Below are positions 1-8,906 of a stretch of 64,000 bases of DNA, one piece after another. The stretch lies in contig NZ_CP117416.1 in NCBI RefSeq assembly GCF_028606985.1, positions 1,774,001 to 1,838,000 on the forward strand, in the 5' to 3' direction. The stretch comes from Paenibacillus kyungheensis (GTDB lineage Bacteria; Bacillota; Bacilli; Paenibacillales; Paenibacillaceae). The position numbers and the translations under genes are program-made. A model generated the notes under the pieces. That model was not told where the DNA came from, ran no database searches, and saw only the letters and a list, made by a program, of their open reading frames with translations. Position 1 is the stretch's first letter. The number at the start of each line of letters is the position of its first letter.

Positions 1-323
1 TAATTAGAATGACAATGGATACAACAACTGATAATAATAAAGCTTGGACTACATTAAAGCTGATTTTGGATCGTTGATTCGAACCGATCAATTGTGACAC
101 AATCGGCGTCACTGCTACTAGAATACCACTAAGCCCCGCTTGAATCGGAACCCACAGACTCGATCCTATCGCGACACCAGCCAAATCTTCTGCACTGGCA
201 TGACCGGACATATTCGTATCGAAAAAAGTCATTAAAGATAAAGCAATCTGGGTAATCAGAATAGGAAATAATATTTTCAAAAACTCACTGAACTTCTGCA
301 AAAGTGTAACAGTAGGGATCATA
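1..323 (-). CDS. MATE family efflux transporter, N-terminal part (runs off the window)
   Basis: About 107 codons of a membrane protein begin at the ATG at 323 and continue past the left edge. The N-terminus (MIPTVTLLQKFSEF, then LFPILITQIALSLMTFFD) is typical of MATE/NorM-DinF multidrug and toxin exporters: a short cytoplasmic helix, TM1 ending in the FFDTxMSG motif, and TM2 with a GxxVAxTPxVSQLIG pattern. MATE proteins export cationic drugs using Na+ or H+ gradients. Only roughly the first quarter of a usual 450-residue protein is visible, so substrate and subfamily cannot be assigned. It is read leftwards, in the same direction as the next gene but separated from it by a terminator hairpin. 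Confidence 0.8.
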
Positions 324-423
324 GACTAACCTCATTTACGATAATCAATTATGTGTATTTGAACGAACTTCTAGATAAGTCCATTAAAAAATGATTGTAC
401 AGGATATCATTTCTTTTGAATAG

Positions 424-459
424 ACAAAAAAAGAACCCGGACAATGATCCGGGTTCTTA
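424..459 (-). terminator. rho-independent terminator of the DUF4015 gene
   Basis: An 11-bp stem (AAGAACCCGGA / TCCGGGTTCTT, loop CAATGA) is followed, reading leftwards, by a run of T residues. It lies 46 bases past the stop of the DUF4015 gene and isolates it from the MATE gene. Confidence 0.85.
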
Positions 460-504
460 CTGATCCATAACGTATGCTCTAGTATATAAAGCACAGATTA
501 AAGA

Positions 505-1677
505 TTAATAATTAGCATTAGCGGTATAACGGTTACCGGCATTCCATAATAGATACTCGTCGATTCCTTTTTCATGCATTGCACGAATCTGGTCATTGAC
601 TTCTTTTGCACCGTATTGTGTATAATGACCGCTACCTAACCAGCTTGCTGTAAAGTCTTGAATCCATGGACGGATAATAGGCGTCTGATCACCAAGTGGT
701 TTCAGCTTTTTCAATGTATCTTCCATAGAACCTTTAATCGTTGCATATGGGTTTTTGTCAGGATCTTTTACACCGAACCAACCTGTAGAATAGTGACTTG
801 GATAGACCATTGGACTAATAACATCTACATTTTCTGAAATTTTGGCAAAATCTTGTCCGATACCTTCAGCAGCAGGTACAGAAGCCGCATAACCGAAAAT
901 ATCTACAGATACACGTACACCCAAAGGAGCAAGCTCTTTACGAGCATATTGTACAAATTCAGCAATCACATCTACACGCGATTGTTTGGTTTTGGTAAAT
1001 TTCAACTCGGATTCATGATTTTCGAATCCTTCTGGGAAACGAACATAATCAAATTGGATTTCTTTGAAGCCCATTGCTGCTGCTTCTTTAGCTAATTCAA
1101 TATTGTAATCCCATACATCTTTGTTATATGGATTTACGAAGTTGTCACCTTTACCATTACTCCATACTTGTCCATTGCTTTTAACAAAAGAAAGTTCAGG
1201 ATGTTTTTTGGCAAGGATAGAGTCTTTGAATACTACGATACGAGCAATAGGATAAACATCATGTTTTTTCAAGCGTTTCATCATAGCGTCTGGATCAGCG
1301 ATAAATTTTTGCGGACTGCCCATTTCTTTTAACTTGGCATTTTTGGTTTGATACGTTATGTATCCAGCGTCATCTTTTAGATCAATAACCATAGCATTTA
1401 GCTCTGTTTTATCCAAAAGATCAAGCAGGGTAGTCATACGCGAACCACCAGCACTATAAGCAGTAACATAGACACCTTTTACTTTAGGCGCATCTACTTG
1501 CGGATCAATTTTGGCAGGAGGATTATCTGCATCTACCTCTGTGTTACTTAATTGACTGTGAATCGCCGCCTGGTTCAAAGCGGATTTAAGCGTAGTGGAC
1601 TTAGCTGTAGCTTGTCCATCTTGTCCACCACTAAGCGTTGTCGATGCGAGCAGCATAATTGCCCATAAAATTTCCAT
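505..1677 (-). CDS. putative glycoside hydrolase, DUF4015 family, secreted
   Basis: A 390-residue protein starting at an ATG preceded by GAAGGAG. A short hydrophobic N-terminus (MEILWAIMLLASTTLSGG) suggests export. From about residue 68 it matches the DUF4015 (GH-like TIM barrel) pattern: KGVYVTAYSAGG, VIDLKDDAGYITY, a central EIQFDYVRFP block and VDIFGY, with ISPMVYPSHY and RPWIQDF near the end. The acidic residues of the D-Y-V-R-F-P and D-I-F-G strands are the likely active site, as in other GH superfamily barrels. The substrate is unknown; cell-wall or exopolysaccharide glycans are plausible. It is a single-gene unit with its own terminator. Confidence 0.8.
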   Translation of the reverse strand: MEILWAIMLLASTTLSGGQDGQATAKSTTLKSALNQAAIHSQLSNTEVDADNPPAKIDPQVDAPKVKGVYVTAYSAGGSRMTTLLDLLDKTELNAMVIDLKDDAGYITYQTKNAKLKEMGSPQKFIADPDAMMKRLKKHDVYPIARIVVFKDSILAKKHPELSFVKSNGQVWSNGKGDNFVNPYNKDVWDYNIELAKEAAAMGFKEIQFDYVRFPEGFENHESELKFTKTKQSRVDVIAEFVQYARKELAPLGVRVSVDIFGYAASVPAAEGIGQDFAKISENVDVISPMVYPSHYSTGWFGVKDPDKNPYATIKGSMEDTLKKLKPLGDQTPIIRPWIQDFTASWLGSGHYTQYGAKEVNDQIRAMHEKGIDEYLLWNAGNRYTANANY

Positions 1678-1865
1678 GTGTTAGCTCCTTCTCTGTATGT
1701 ATAATCATGACGTCAGAATGGATTTACTTTTTAAGTATAACGGATGTCCATCAACTGTAAAGCAACATAATTGTTACCGTTAGTGCCTAAAAATACCCAT
1801 CTTCACTATTTAAACATGTAAAACCATAGCGAAACAATTGAATGACCAATAAAAGTATACAACAT

Positions 1866-1916
1866 AAAAATGCCACTGTAATCATCTATAAAAGATGTAA
1901 CAGTGACATTTTTAAT
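1866..1916 (-). terminator. hairpin downstream of the 64-residue gene
   Basis: AAAAATG-C-CACTGT and ACAGTG-A-CATTTTT face each other around a roughly 20-base loop. Read leftwards the stem ends in a T run, 18 bases after the stop of the small gene at 1934. The stretch between this hairpin and the DUF4015 start (1678-1865) shows nothing else. Confidence 0.55.
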
Positions 1917-1933
1917 ATCGTTATCAATTAATC

Positions 1934-2128
1934 TTATTGCATGAATTGCTGGCTTTGATTTTCGCAAATACTGTGGTGGATAATTTCCATAGCATCCTCT
2001 GGTTCCAAAATACGCAACCCATCACGTAAAACGATAACAGCGTTCAATTCTTGCTGTTTTAGGGAAGGCATCATATCAGGAAACCATTTCATGACGATTT
2101 GTGACAATTTGACCGTTTCCATTTCCAC
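1934..2128 (-). CDS. small hypothetical protein, 64 residues
   Basis: I chose the GTG at 2128 rather than the upstream in-frame GTG at 2137, because AAAGGGTGA ends five bases before it while the longer start would overlap that site. The product (VEMETVKLSQIVMKWFPDMM and on) is soluble, partly helical and acidic near the end, with a hydrophobic VIVLRDGLRILEPEDAMEII core. No family is recognised. It stands alone with a terminator-like hairpin behind it. The good ribosome binding site supports it as a real gene, but its function is unknown. Confidence 0.55.
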   Translation of the reverse strand: MEMETVKLSQIVMKWFPDMMPSLKQQELNAVIVLRDGLRILEPEDAMEIIHHSICENQSQQFMQ

Positions 2129-2379
2129 AATAATCACCCTTTCCTATTCTGGAATCATTACGCTTAATGAACGAAATCATTCTGATGAGAACTTTAGGAA
2201 AAGCATGGCTGTGTAACAAATGTTAGGGACTGAACACAAACTGCAAATAATAAAAAGTAGAGGTGGCGTGTTTTTAGTCTACTATATATTACGACAAAAA
2301 GCGACTTTCAGTGTATAGCAAAACCAAAATAGTTTACATTTTTCGAATAAAACTTTTATACAGATCTAATCAATCCCAA

Positions 2380-3201
2380 TTAGCCTTTGCGGAAAGATCC
2401 CATAACCCCAACGGTTTCGACCATATTAACAAAAGCAGCAGGATCGGTTTCTTTAATAATTCTGCGCAATTCAGCTAATTCATAACGTGTTGTTACTGTC
2501 ATCAGCATATCTTTAGGCGTATGAGAAAATGCACCTTCTGCTTTGATCATAGTTACACCGCGTTGAAGAGGCATTAATTTTTCAAGTAACAAATCAGTAT
2601 GGTTCGAAACGATAAATAGCGTTACTTTGACATGACTGACATGAATAAGATCAAGCACTTTACCAGCAATGTAGATCGATACCATCGAAGCAAGAGCGAT
2701 ATTCCAGTCATTAGACCAGTAACCCATTGCAAGTACAACGAGACCATTTAATCCAACAATAACATTACCAACGGGGAAATCACGATAACGAGTAATAATA
2801 GAACCCAGAATATCGAATCCACCGGAAGAACCGCCTACCCGGAATGAAATACCAACTCCTATTCCGATCAATACACCACCAAATACAGCAGATAATAATA
2901 AATCGGGTGCTGCGGCTTCAACAGGAATAATAGTCATCATCCATGTGGTAGCTGCAACAGAAACGATACTAAGTAAAATATAGCGTTTGCCTAGCAAAAA
3001 CCAACCCGCGATCAAAAGAGGTATATTGTATACAAAGTAAAGCAGACTAATATTAAGCGGTGTAAAATAACCGGTTAACATAGCAAGTCCTGATACACCA
3101 CCACTTAATAATTGATGGGGAATCAGGAACAGGTTAAACGCAGCAGCTGTGAATAGGGAGCCCAGAAAAACAACAAATAGGGCACCGATTTTTTTTGACA
3201 C
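2380..3201 (-). CDS. YitT family membrane protein (YitT domain plus DUF2179)
   Basis: A 273-residue protein. The GTG at 3201 is preferred because GAGGTGA ends five bases upstream; an in-frame GTG at 3210 lies inside that site. Residues 1-170 form the YitT (DUF161) membrane region with about five segments, including AAFNLFLIPHQLLSGGVSG and the glycine-rich FRVGGSSGGFDILG. Residues 215-265 form the cytoplasmic DUF2179 domain (KGVTMIKAEGAFS-like, MLMTVTTRYELAELRRII). Family members are widespread in Bacillales and of uncertain function. It is monocistronic and divergent from cshA. Confidence 0.88.
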   Translation of the reverse strand: MSKKIGALFVVFLGSLFTAAAFNLFLIPHQLLSGGVSGLAMLTGYFTPLNISLLYFVYNIPLLIAGWFLLGKRYILLSIVSVAATTWMMTIIPVEAAAPDLLLSAVFGGVLIGIGVGISFRVGGSSGGFDILGSIITRYRDFPVGNVIVGLNGLVVLAMGYWSNDWNIALASMVSIYIAGKVLDLIHVSHVKVTLFIVSNHTDLLLEKLMPLQRGVTMIKAEGAFSHTPKDMLMTVTTRYELAELRRIIKETDPAAFVNMVETVGVMGSFRKG

Positions 3202-3594
3202 AAAAATCACCTCGGGTTGTAAGTTAGTAAGTTATGGAAAGTATACCTGTTAATTTATAAGAAGTATCTTTCACAAAAGTAATTATATTATGATTCAGCT
3301 AGTAATCATTGTGTATTTTGTGATATAATGATTTAGATATTCTTGAGTAGGGATGTTTTGCTGAATTATGTTGACTATTCTATAAACGCAAGACTGATTT
3401 ATTTCATCATAGAAACTATTGAACAAAGGTATAGTTTATACTAACTACTGAATTATTCAATAGTTCATAACAAAAAAAAGAATAAGTGGCGGTCCACAAG
3501 GCCTCCTGCGATGCAGGTATATACTACTCATTTGCTACTTAAGAATACAAACAAGTTGGTGGATTGTCCACAATATAGAAGGAGCACGAATATT
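3202..3594 (+). promoter_or_regulatory. cshA promoter region and structured leader
   Basis: This 393-base gap between yitT and cshA contains a consensus -10 hexamer (TATAAT, 3324-3329), giving a predicted leader of about 260 bases. The leader holds two nested inverted repeats: ACTATTGAA (3414-3422) with TTCAATAGT (3455-3463), enclosing GTATA-GTT-TATAC, and a tight CCTGC-GAT-GCAGG hairpin at 3505-3517. A 28-codon in-frame extension upstream of the chosen start lacks a ribosome binding site. Long structured leaders are known for cold-induced RNA helicase genes; that this is one is an inference. Confidence 0.45.
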
Positions 3595-5178
3595 TTGACT
3601 AAATTTGCAGATTTCGGGTTAGATGAAAAAGTACTACAAGCGGTAATGGAGCTAGGTTTTGAAGAATCAACACCTATCCAAGCACAAGCTATTCCAATTG
3701 CTATGAGCGGCAGTGACATGATCGGACAAGCTCAAACAGGTACAGGTAAAACAGCAGCATTCGGCATACCCCTTATTAACAAGATCGAACGTTCGGAAGA
3801 TAAAATTGTAGCATTGATTATGGCACCAACTCGTGAGTTGGCGATCCAAGTAGCAGAAGAAATCGAGAAATTATCCCGCTTTAAAGGTATCCGTTCATTG
3901 CCAATCTACGGTGGACAAGATATCGTTCGTCAGATCCGCGCTTTGAAAAAGAAACCTCAAATTATTATCGGTACACCTGGTCGCTTGCTTGACCATATAA
4001 ACCGTAAAACAATCAAACTAGATGATGTACAAACTGTAGTATTGGATGAAGCAGATGAAATGCTTGATATGGGTTTCATGGAAGATATCCAATCTATTTT
4101 GAAACAAGTTCCAGAAGAGCGTCAAACAATGTTGTTCTCAGCAACTATGCCTGCTAACATCAAGCGTTTAGCGCAACAATTCTTGAAAAACCCTCAACAT
4201 GTTTCTGTAATTCCAAAACACGTTAGCGCACCTTTGATTGATCAATCTTATATCGAAGTGAATGAGCGTCAAAAATTTGATGCATTGTCTCGCTTGTTAG
4301 ATATGGAATCTCCAGAGCTAGCAATCGTTTTCGGACGTACAAAACGTCGTGTTGATGAGTTAGCAGAAGCTTTGCAAAAACGTGGCTATACAGCAGACGG
4401 TTTGCATGGTGACTTGTCTCAGAACCAACGTGATAGCGTTATGCGTAAATTCCGTGATGGTAGTATTGATGTTCTAGTTGCTACAGACGTAGCAGCACGT
4501 GGACTTGATGTATCTGGCGTAACTCATGTTGTTAACTTTGACTTGCCACAAGATCCAGAAAGTTATGTTCACCGTATCGGTCGTACAGGACGTGCTGGTA
4601 AAGAAGGCGCAGCTTACTCTTTCGTAACACCACGCGAATTAGATCATTTGCACTTTATCGAGCGTGTAACGAACCAAAAAATCGCGCGTAAACCTCTACC
4701 ATCTTTGGCAGAAGCGATTGAAGGTAAACAACGTATTACAGCTGAGCGCTTGCTTGAGCTAGTACAAGACGATACAACTCCTTTGAACGAATACAAAGGT
4801 ATTGCTATCCAATTGTTAGAACAATATGATTCTGTGAACTTGCTTTCAGCAGCAATCAAATTGTTAACTGGTGAGAAAAAAGACGCACAGGTTGACTTGA
4901 CTCCTGAAGATCCAATTCGTGCAAAACGTCGTAAACCTGATGTTCGCTCTGGTGGACGTAAACCAGGCGGTAGCTATAACCGTGGTGGAAGTAGCACAGG
5001 CGGATACAAAGGCAACAGCAGCAGTGGCGGACGCGGTGGATACAGCAGCGGCGGAAGTTCTAGCGGTGGCGGATACAAAGGTAACAAAGATGCTGGACGT
5101 GATCGTAACAAACCACGTACAACTAGCAGCGAAAACCGTCGTCCAGCTCCAAAACGTGACGATTCTTTCAACGCATAA
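3595..5178 (+). CDS. cshA: DEAD-box ATP-dependent RNA helicase CshA
   Basis: The 527-residue protein starts at TTG 3595 ([15 protein letters not shown]), ten bases after AGAAGGAG. All helicase motifs are present: Q motif (GFEESTPIQ), [39 protein letters not shown] and [10 protein letters not shown]. After the two RecA domains (to about residue 370) comes the CshA-type dimerisation region, then a low-complexity RNA-binding tail rich in Gly, Ser, Arg and Tyr with repeated GGYKG/GGYSSGG units. CshA unwinds structured mRNA, works with the RNA degradosome and helps ribosome assembly in the cold. It is monocistronic with a strong terminator. Codon use is markedly biased, as expected for a highly expressed gene. 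Confidence 0.95.
   Translation: MTKFADFGLDEKVLQAVMELGFEESTPIQAQAIPIAMSGSDMIGQAQTGTGKTAAFGIPLINKIERSEDKIVALIMAPTRELAIQVAEEIEKLSRFKGIRSLPIYGGQDIVRQIRALKKKPQIIIGTPGRLLDHINRKTIKLDDVQTVVLDEADEMLDMGFMEDIQSILKQVPEERQTMLFSATMPANIKRLAQQFLKNPQHVSVIPKHVSAPLIDQSYIEVNERQKFDALSRLLDMESPELAIVFGRTKRRVDELAEALQKRGYTADGLHGDLSQNQRDSVMRKFRDGSIDVLVATDVAARGLDVSGVTHVVNFDLPQDPESYVHRIGRTGRAGKEGAAYSFVTPRELDHLHFIERVTNQKIARKPLPSLAEAIEGKQRITAERLLELVQDDTTPLNEYKGIAIQLLEQYDSVNLLSAAIKLLTGEKKDAQVDLTPEDPIRAKRRKPDVRSGGRKPGGSYNRGGSSTGGYKGNSSSGGRGGYSSGGSSSGGGYKGNKDAGRDRNKPRTTSSENRRPAPKRDDSFNA
4948..5112 (+). repeat. degenerate Gly/Ser/Tyr repeat coding for the CshA tail
   Basis: Within cshA, short imperfect repeats of the type GGCGGATACAAAGG and AGCAGCGGCGGA code for repeated GGYKG and SSGG units. 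This tail is likely disordered and binds RNA. The repeats generate long spurious frames on both strands. Tail length is probably variable between strains through slippage. Confidence 0.7.
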
Positions 5179-5202
5179 TTAAAATAAATATAATATAGAT
5201 AA

Positions 5203-5238
5203 GAGAGTCAGGTCTAATCGCCTGACTTTCTTTTTTTG
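5203..5238 (+). terminator. cshA terminator
   Basis: GAGAGTCAGG and CCTGACTTTC form a 10-bp stem with one G-U pair and an 8-base loop, followed by seven T residues, 24 bases after the cshA stop. Confidence 0.9.
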
Positions 5239-5386
5239 TTTTACAAGAAGGAGAAACCTTCAATTCTCGTACATACTTAATAGGCACTGGTATTATAATG
5301 AAGAGTTAGGTATATTTAATATATGTAGGTTCAGAGAAAATAGGCATAGAACCAAATGCTGATGCAGACGTGAGGGGGAAATTGAT

Positions 5387-6253
5387 TTGGAATTTAGAGG
5401 GGTAATGGGTGGAATATACAGGCTATCCGAGTGGATTATGCGCTTGGCAGGTAGCAACCTATTATGGGTAATTTGTTCTTCACCATTTTTGTTTTTTCTA
5501 GTCATGCGATTTATTTTCGGGCAACCAGGGTTTACGGCTAATGATATTCTGCAAGCCAATTGGGGAATGGGCATTATGGCACCGTTCACTTTATTTCCAG
5601 CTACAGCGGCTCTGTTTACCGTTGTTCGTAAATGGGTGATGGGTGAAGGGGATGTATCTGTTTTTAAAACGTACTTTAGAGGATATAAAGAAAATTATAA
5701 ACAAAGTATGCTAGGCGGATTCTTCTATACTTTATTGTTTATTATTATGTATGTCGATTATACCGTCTATATGAACCAATTCCCGAATCTTCAACTGCTT
5801 GGAATTGTGATGTTAATCTTCTTATTAGTATTATTTGTATCATTATTTAATTTCTTTGCGATGATTGCTCATTATCATATGAAATTAAAAGATATTATCA
5901 AAAATGCAATTTTATTATCTATCGTTAGACCATTTCGCTTATTCTCTACATTACTAGGGACAGTAGCGTTGTTGTTTATTGGTACAAAGTATCCGGTATT
6001 GTTTGTATTCTTTTTAGCTTCAGGTATCGCCTGGTTCGCTTTCTTTAACTTCTATGGCATGTTCCTCAAAATGCAAGAACAGTCTGAGAAGCAAGCACTA
6101 GCAGATGAAGAAAAAGAATTAAAAGCAGACGAACAATTAGCGATTGGAGATCAGTCTCCTGTCGAACAAGCGCAACAGATTAATGTTGAAAAACAACCTA
6201 CTTCAATGAACGAGAACGTCAAAAAAAGTTTGACCAAAAATAAAGAACGTTAA
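5387..6253 (+). CDS. YesL-like (DUF624) membrane protein
   Basis: A 288-residue protein starting at TTG 5387, preceded by TGAGGGGGA at seven to eight bases. The N-terminus (MGGIYRLSEWIMRLAGSNLLW) and the following helices match the YesL/DUF624 family: about five or six membrane segments, the FPATAALFTVVRKWV loop, and the FKTYFRGYKENYKQS cytoplasmic stretch. The last 65 residues form a highly charged cytoplasmic tail rich in Glu, Lys and Gln. The family is found in Bacillales near sugar ABC transporters and two-component systems, but here no such partner is adjacent. It stands alone and its function is unknown. Confidence 0.82.
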   Translation: MEFRGVMGGIYRLSEWIMRLAGSNLLWVICSSPFLFFLVMRFIFGQPGFTANDILQANWGMGIMAPFTLFPATAALFTVVRKWVMGEGDVSVFKTYFRGYKENYKQSMLGGFFYTLLFIIMYVDYTVYMNQFPNLQLLGIVMLIFLLVLFVSLFNFFAMIAHYHMKLKDIIKNAILLSIVRPFRLFSTLLGTVALLFIGTKYPVLFVFFLASGIAWFAFFNFYGMFLKMQEQSEKQALADEEKELKADEQLAIGDQSPVEQAQQINVEKQPTSMNENVKKSLTKNKER

Positions 6254-6341
6254 CATAGCGAAAACAATACACGGATTATCTATCGATTTCCCTCTGTATT
6301 ATGGTATAAAAATAGGTATCAGGAAAAAATTGGTGTAAAGG

Positions 6342-6370
6342 TTTACATTTCTCGCTACCAGGTTTATAAT
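6342..6370 (+). promoter_or_regulatory. consensus SigA promoter for the 6S-like RNA
   Basis: TTTACA (6342-6347), a 17-base spacer and a perfect TATAAT (6365-6370) predict transcription from about 6377. No coding gene follows closely; a structured RNA does. Confidence 0.75.
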
Positions 6371-6376
6371 GAATTT

Positions 6377-6567
6377 ACATCCTGCAATGTACGTTTTGAT
6401 TATCTGTTGTTTTGAACCAATAACAATGTCTTGGGAGATTCAAATTGAACTGTAGCTGACCAGCCCTATCCATTGGATGCGGGGACTTCAAAAACAGTTT
6501 TGCGATCACCCACCTGCTACGCAGGTTCGAAGACAATGTAATCAGACGGCATATGCGGGACTTTTTA
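6377..6567 (+). ncRNA. ssrS: structured ncRNA of about 190 nt, 6S RNA candidate
   Basis: The region lies directly after a near-perfect SigA promoter and codes for no plausible protein. Its ends pair: TCCTGCA-ATGT (6380-6390) with GGCATATGCGGGA (6548-6560, one bulge). Next, TGATTA...TTGTTTTGAACC (6397-6418) pairs with GGTTCGAAGACAA..TAATCA (6524-6544). Inside lie a large unpaired region, a small 3'-side hairpin (ACCTGC-TAC-GCAGGT, 6512-6526) and an apical hairpin around ATCC-ATT-GGAT. A T run follows the closing stem. A rod with closing stem, central bubble and 3' bubble hairpin is the architecture of 6S RNA, which traps SigA RNA polymerase. No covariance search was possible, so the name is tentative while the structured RNA itself is well supported. 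Confidence 0.55.
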
Positions 6568-6769
6568 GTAGATTCATCAGTAAGCAAGAAGTTGGTGTAG
6601 TGTGAATGATCGAAACATTGAATACGAGAGCGCTCTAGCTACAGTTCTGGATCAGAATTGATAGAATAGGGCGTTTTTCGTGTGCGCTTACATAATATTA
6701 GTTTTATTATTCATATACTAATGATACACTTAGAATAAGGTAGGCTTTACATGTAAAGGAGGAAAAATC

Positions 6770-7165
6770 TTGTCGTTAAAAAGAACATTAGTGGGGATTA
6801 TACGTAGCCAAGAAGGAACTGGCGATCGTGCCAAAGATCCTCAAATGAAAACAAGATATTACAATCTATCCCGCGAAAGAGCATGGGAAGAGGTTTCTTC
6901 AACACTCAAAAAAATTCCGGGTTATAAAGTATTACATGAGGTTCCAAGTGTAGGCGAAATTATACTGGAGAAAAAAACAGGTTTTGGACGCACAATGGAT
7001 ATTACGGTATCGATTGTATCGGTAAGCCCTGTGCGTAGTGCGATCGATATTTATTCAGCTTCTCGTGGATCATTAGGTGATCTGGGAGCGAATTATCGCA
7101 ACATCCTGAATCTTTTTGGTTCTTTGGATAAAAAACTAGCACAATACAAAACAACCAGTACTTAA
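6770..7165 (+). CDS. DUF1499 family protein
   Basis: 131 residues starting at TTG 6770 (MSLKRTLVGIIRSQEG), seven bases after AAAGGAGG. The C-terminal half carries the DUF1499 signature: ITVSIVSVSPVRSAIDIYSASRGSLGDLGANYRNI, here paraphrased as an [IV]D[IV]xSxSRxGxxDLGxN block. The protein is soluble and has no signal peptide. The biochemical role of the family is unknown. It sits alone between the 6S-like RNA and a strong terminator. Confidence 0.72.
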   Translation: MSLKRTLVGIIRSQEGTGDRAKDPQMKTRYYNLSRERAWEEVSSTLKKIPGYKVLHEVPSVGEIILEKKTGFGRTMDITVSIVSVSPVRSAIDIYSASRGSLGDLGANYRNILNLFGSLDKKLAQYKTTST

Positions 7166-7210
7166 TGAAGCCAGATGCTTCATACATACGTATTTGGTAT
7201 ACTATTTAGA

Positions 7211-7258
7211 AAGAAGCTTCCTACTCACATCATATGTGAAAAGGAAGCTTCTTTTTTT
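7211..7258 (+). terminator. terminator after the DUF1499 gene
   Basis: A perfect 11-bp stem AAGAAGCTTCC / GGAAGCTTCTT with a 21-base loop is followed by TTTTTTT. It lies 45 bases after the stop codon. Confidence 0.9.
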
Positions 7259-7328
7259 GGAACGTTACCGAGATTGTATCGTAATACTAAGAATGAGCAC
7301 TTTTAGCGTACAACCTATCATAATGATA

Positions 7329-7847
7329 CTATAGTAGATTTTTTACAGCTTCAACAGCTTGATCATAGTCTGGATGTTCTGCCATTTCTGGTAAATATTC
7401 AACGTATTGAATAACATCATTTTGATCAATCACAAAAATAGAACGCATATCGATCACAAATTCTTTAATTAATACACCATAGGCTTTACCAAATGAATTA
7501 TCTCGATAATCGGATAATGTGATCACTCGATCTACTCCAGCGGCACCGCACCAGCGTGCTTGAGCAAATGGAAGATCAGCACTGATGGTCAGCACAATTA
7601 CATCGTCACCAAGTTCAGAAGCGGCTTCATTAAAACGACGTGTCTGTGCATCACATACACCTGTATCCAAAGAAGGAACAACACTGATTAGTTTTACTTT
7701 ACCTGCATAATCGCTAAGTGTGGATTGTTCAAGTAGATTTTTACTAAGATTGAAGTCAGGCGCTTGATCGCCTACTTTAAGTTCAGGCCCAATAAGTGTA
7801 ATAGGATTTCCTTTGAAAGTAGCTACACCTGTACGTTCTTGTACCAT
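7329..7847 (-). CDS. tpx: thiol peroxidase (Tpx)
   Basis: 172 residues, ATG at 7847 with AAGGAGG nine bases upstream. The sequence follows atypical two-cysteine peroxiredoxins of the Tpx class: [22 protein letters not shown], the peroxidatic Cys65 in [14 protein letters not shown], and the resolving Cys100 in [13 protein letters not shown]. The enzyme reduces hydrogen peroxide and alkyl hydroperoxides using thioredoxin, in the cytoplasm. It is monocistronic and divergent from the rhomboid gene, with about 120 bases shared for promoters. Length and motifs match the family well. Confidence 0.95.
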   Translation of the reverse strand: MVQERTGVATFKGNPITLIGPELKVGDQAPDFNLSKNLLEQSTLSDYAGKVKLISVVPSLDTGVCDAQTRRFNEAASELGDDVIVLTISADLPFAQARWCGAAGVDRVITLSDYRDNSFGKAYGVLIKEFVIDMRSIFVIDQNDVIQYVEYLPEMAEHPDYDQAVEAVKNLL

Positions 7848-7968
7848 ATCATATTGCCTCCTTATTCATTGCTATCATTTCGCAATCGTAACCAGAATTC
7901 ATTATAATAGAGTAAGGGTAATAAATCAAAAATGCGATTCACTACTATATTCAGTAAAGGAAGATCTT

Positions 7969-8652
7969 ATGTTATTTGTCCGTTATGAGAATTGGAAAAG
8001 TTTTTTACGGTATTATCCAGTCACTTCGTTGATTTTATTGATTAATCTGGCAGTGTTTATCTTTTTGAGCTTTAACGGTGGTTCTACGAATCCACAGACG
8101 CTAGCCGATTATGGTGCTGTCACAAATGTACCTATGTATGATCAATGGTGGAGAGTCATTACAGCTATATTTTTGCATAATGGATTCAGTCATTTGTTAT
8201 CGAATAGCTTTGGACTGATTGTATTTGCGCCTCCATTAGAACGTTTAATTGGAAGCTGGCGTTATGTGGTTCTGTATATGGCGAGTGGTATTATCGGAAA
8301 TGTAATCAGTTTGGAATTATATCAACAATCCGGTAATAGTGTGGTAGCTGTTGGTGCTTCAGGAGCAATCTATGGCATCTATGGAGCATTTTTGTATATA
8401 GCGTTGTTCCAGCGTCAGATTATGGATGAGGCTTCTCGTAAGACGATGTACACGATTTTGGTACTGGGGCTTATTTTCACCTTTGTTGTTCCTGGTATCG
8501 GCATCTGGGCGCATGTAGGTGGGTTAATAGCAGGATTCTTTATTTACGGATTGATGTTGAGATTAACTGGCTTGCGAGGAAGATGGAGACGTCTAGCAGA
8601 AGCGTATGCCAAAGCACTGTCTGAACAAGAAAATCAGAACAAGATTGAATAA
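7969..8652 (+). CDS. rhomboid family intramembrane serine protease
   Basis: 227 residues from ATG 7969 (MLFVRYENWKSFLRYYPVTS), preceded by AAAGGAAGA; the open frame extends further upstream without a ribosome binding site. Six membrane segments are evident. Family motifs are complete: HNGFSHLLSNSFGL (oxyanion region), catalytic Ser131 in VGASGAIYG and catalytic His182 in WAHVGGLIAG. Rhomboids cut membrane proteins within or near their transmembrane helix. The substrate is unknown. A bidirectional terminator separates it from the convergent yugP. Confidence 0.93.
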   Translation: MLFVRYENWKSFLRYYPVTSLILLINLAVFIFLSFNGGSTNPQTLADYGAVTNVPMYDQWWRVITAIFLHNGFSHLLSNSFGLIVFAPPLERLIGSWRYVVLYMASGIIGNVISLELYQQSGNSVVAVGASGAIYGIYGAFLYIALFQRQIMDEASRKTMYTILVLGLIFTFVVPGIGIWAHVGGLIAGFFIYGLMLRLTGLRGRWRRLAEAYAKALSEQENQNKIE

Positions 8653-8820
8653 TGTTTAATAGTATCTGCACAATGGATGGATGTAACATTCGCTAAGGTG
8701 TAGATAGAGGCGTAAGAAATGTGAAAATCAATAAAGTGTACTGTTGTTTGTAATAAGGTTGAATAACATATACAATTTATACAGATATAATTAACCAGCA
8801 ATGTTAAAAAATAAAATAAG

Positions 8821-8858
8821 AAAAACCACTTTTGTTTAAACAAAAGTGGTTTTTTTTG
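8821..8858. terminator. bidirectional terminator between rhomboid gene and yugP
   Basis: A 14-bp stem AAAAACCACTTTTG / CAAAAGTGGTTTTT with loop TTTAAA has A and T tracts on both sides and so can end both convergent transcripts. The remaining bases between 8653 and 8906 hold nothing recognisable. Confidence 0.9.
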
Positions 8859-8906
8859 AATCGATTTGCGATTTTGTATGATTCGTATGATCACGCTATT
8901 GTTATA

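Noticed and set aside
4919-5182. Rightward alternative frame and a leftward frame (4974-5171) across the end of cshA, giving Ala/Val- or Pro/Leu-rich proteins
   Set aside because: Both are by-products of the Gly/Ser/Arg codon repeats of the CshA tail; neither has a ribosome binding site.
8634-8894. Leftward 86-codon frame between the rhomboid gene and yugP
   Set aside because: It spans the bidirectional terminator and its composition reflects AT-rich noncoding DNA.
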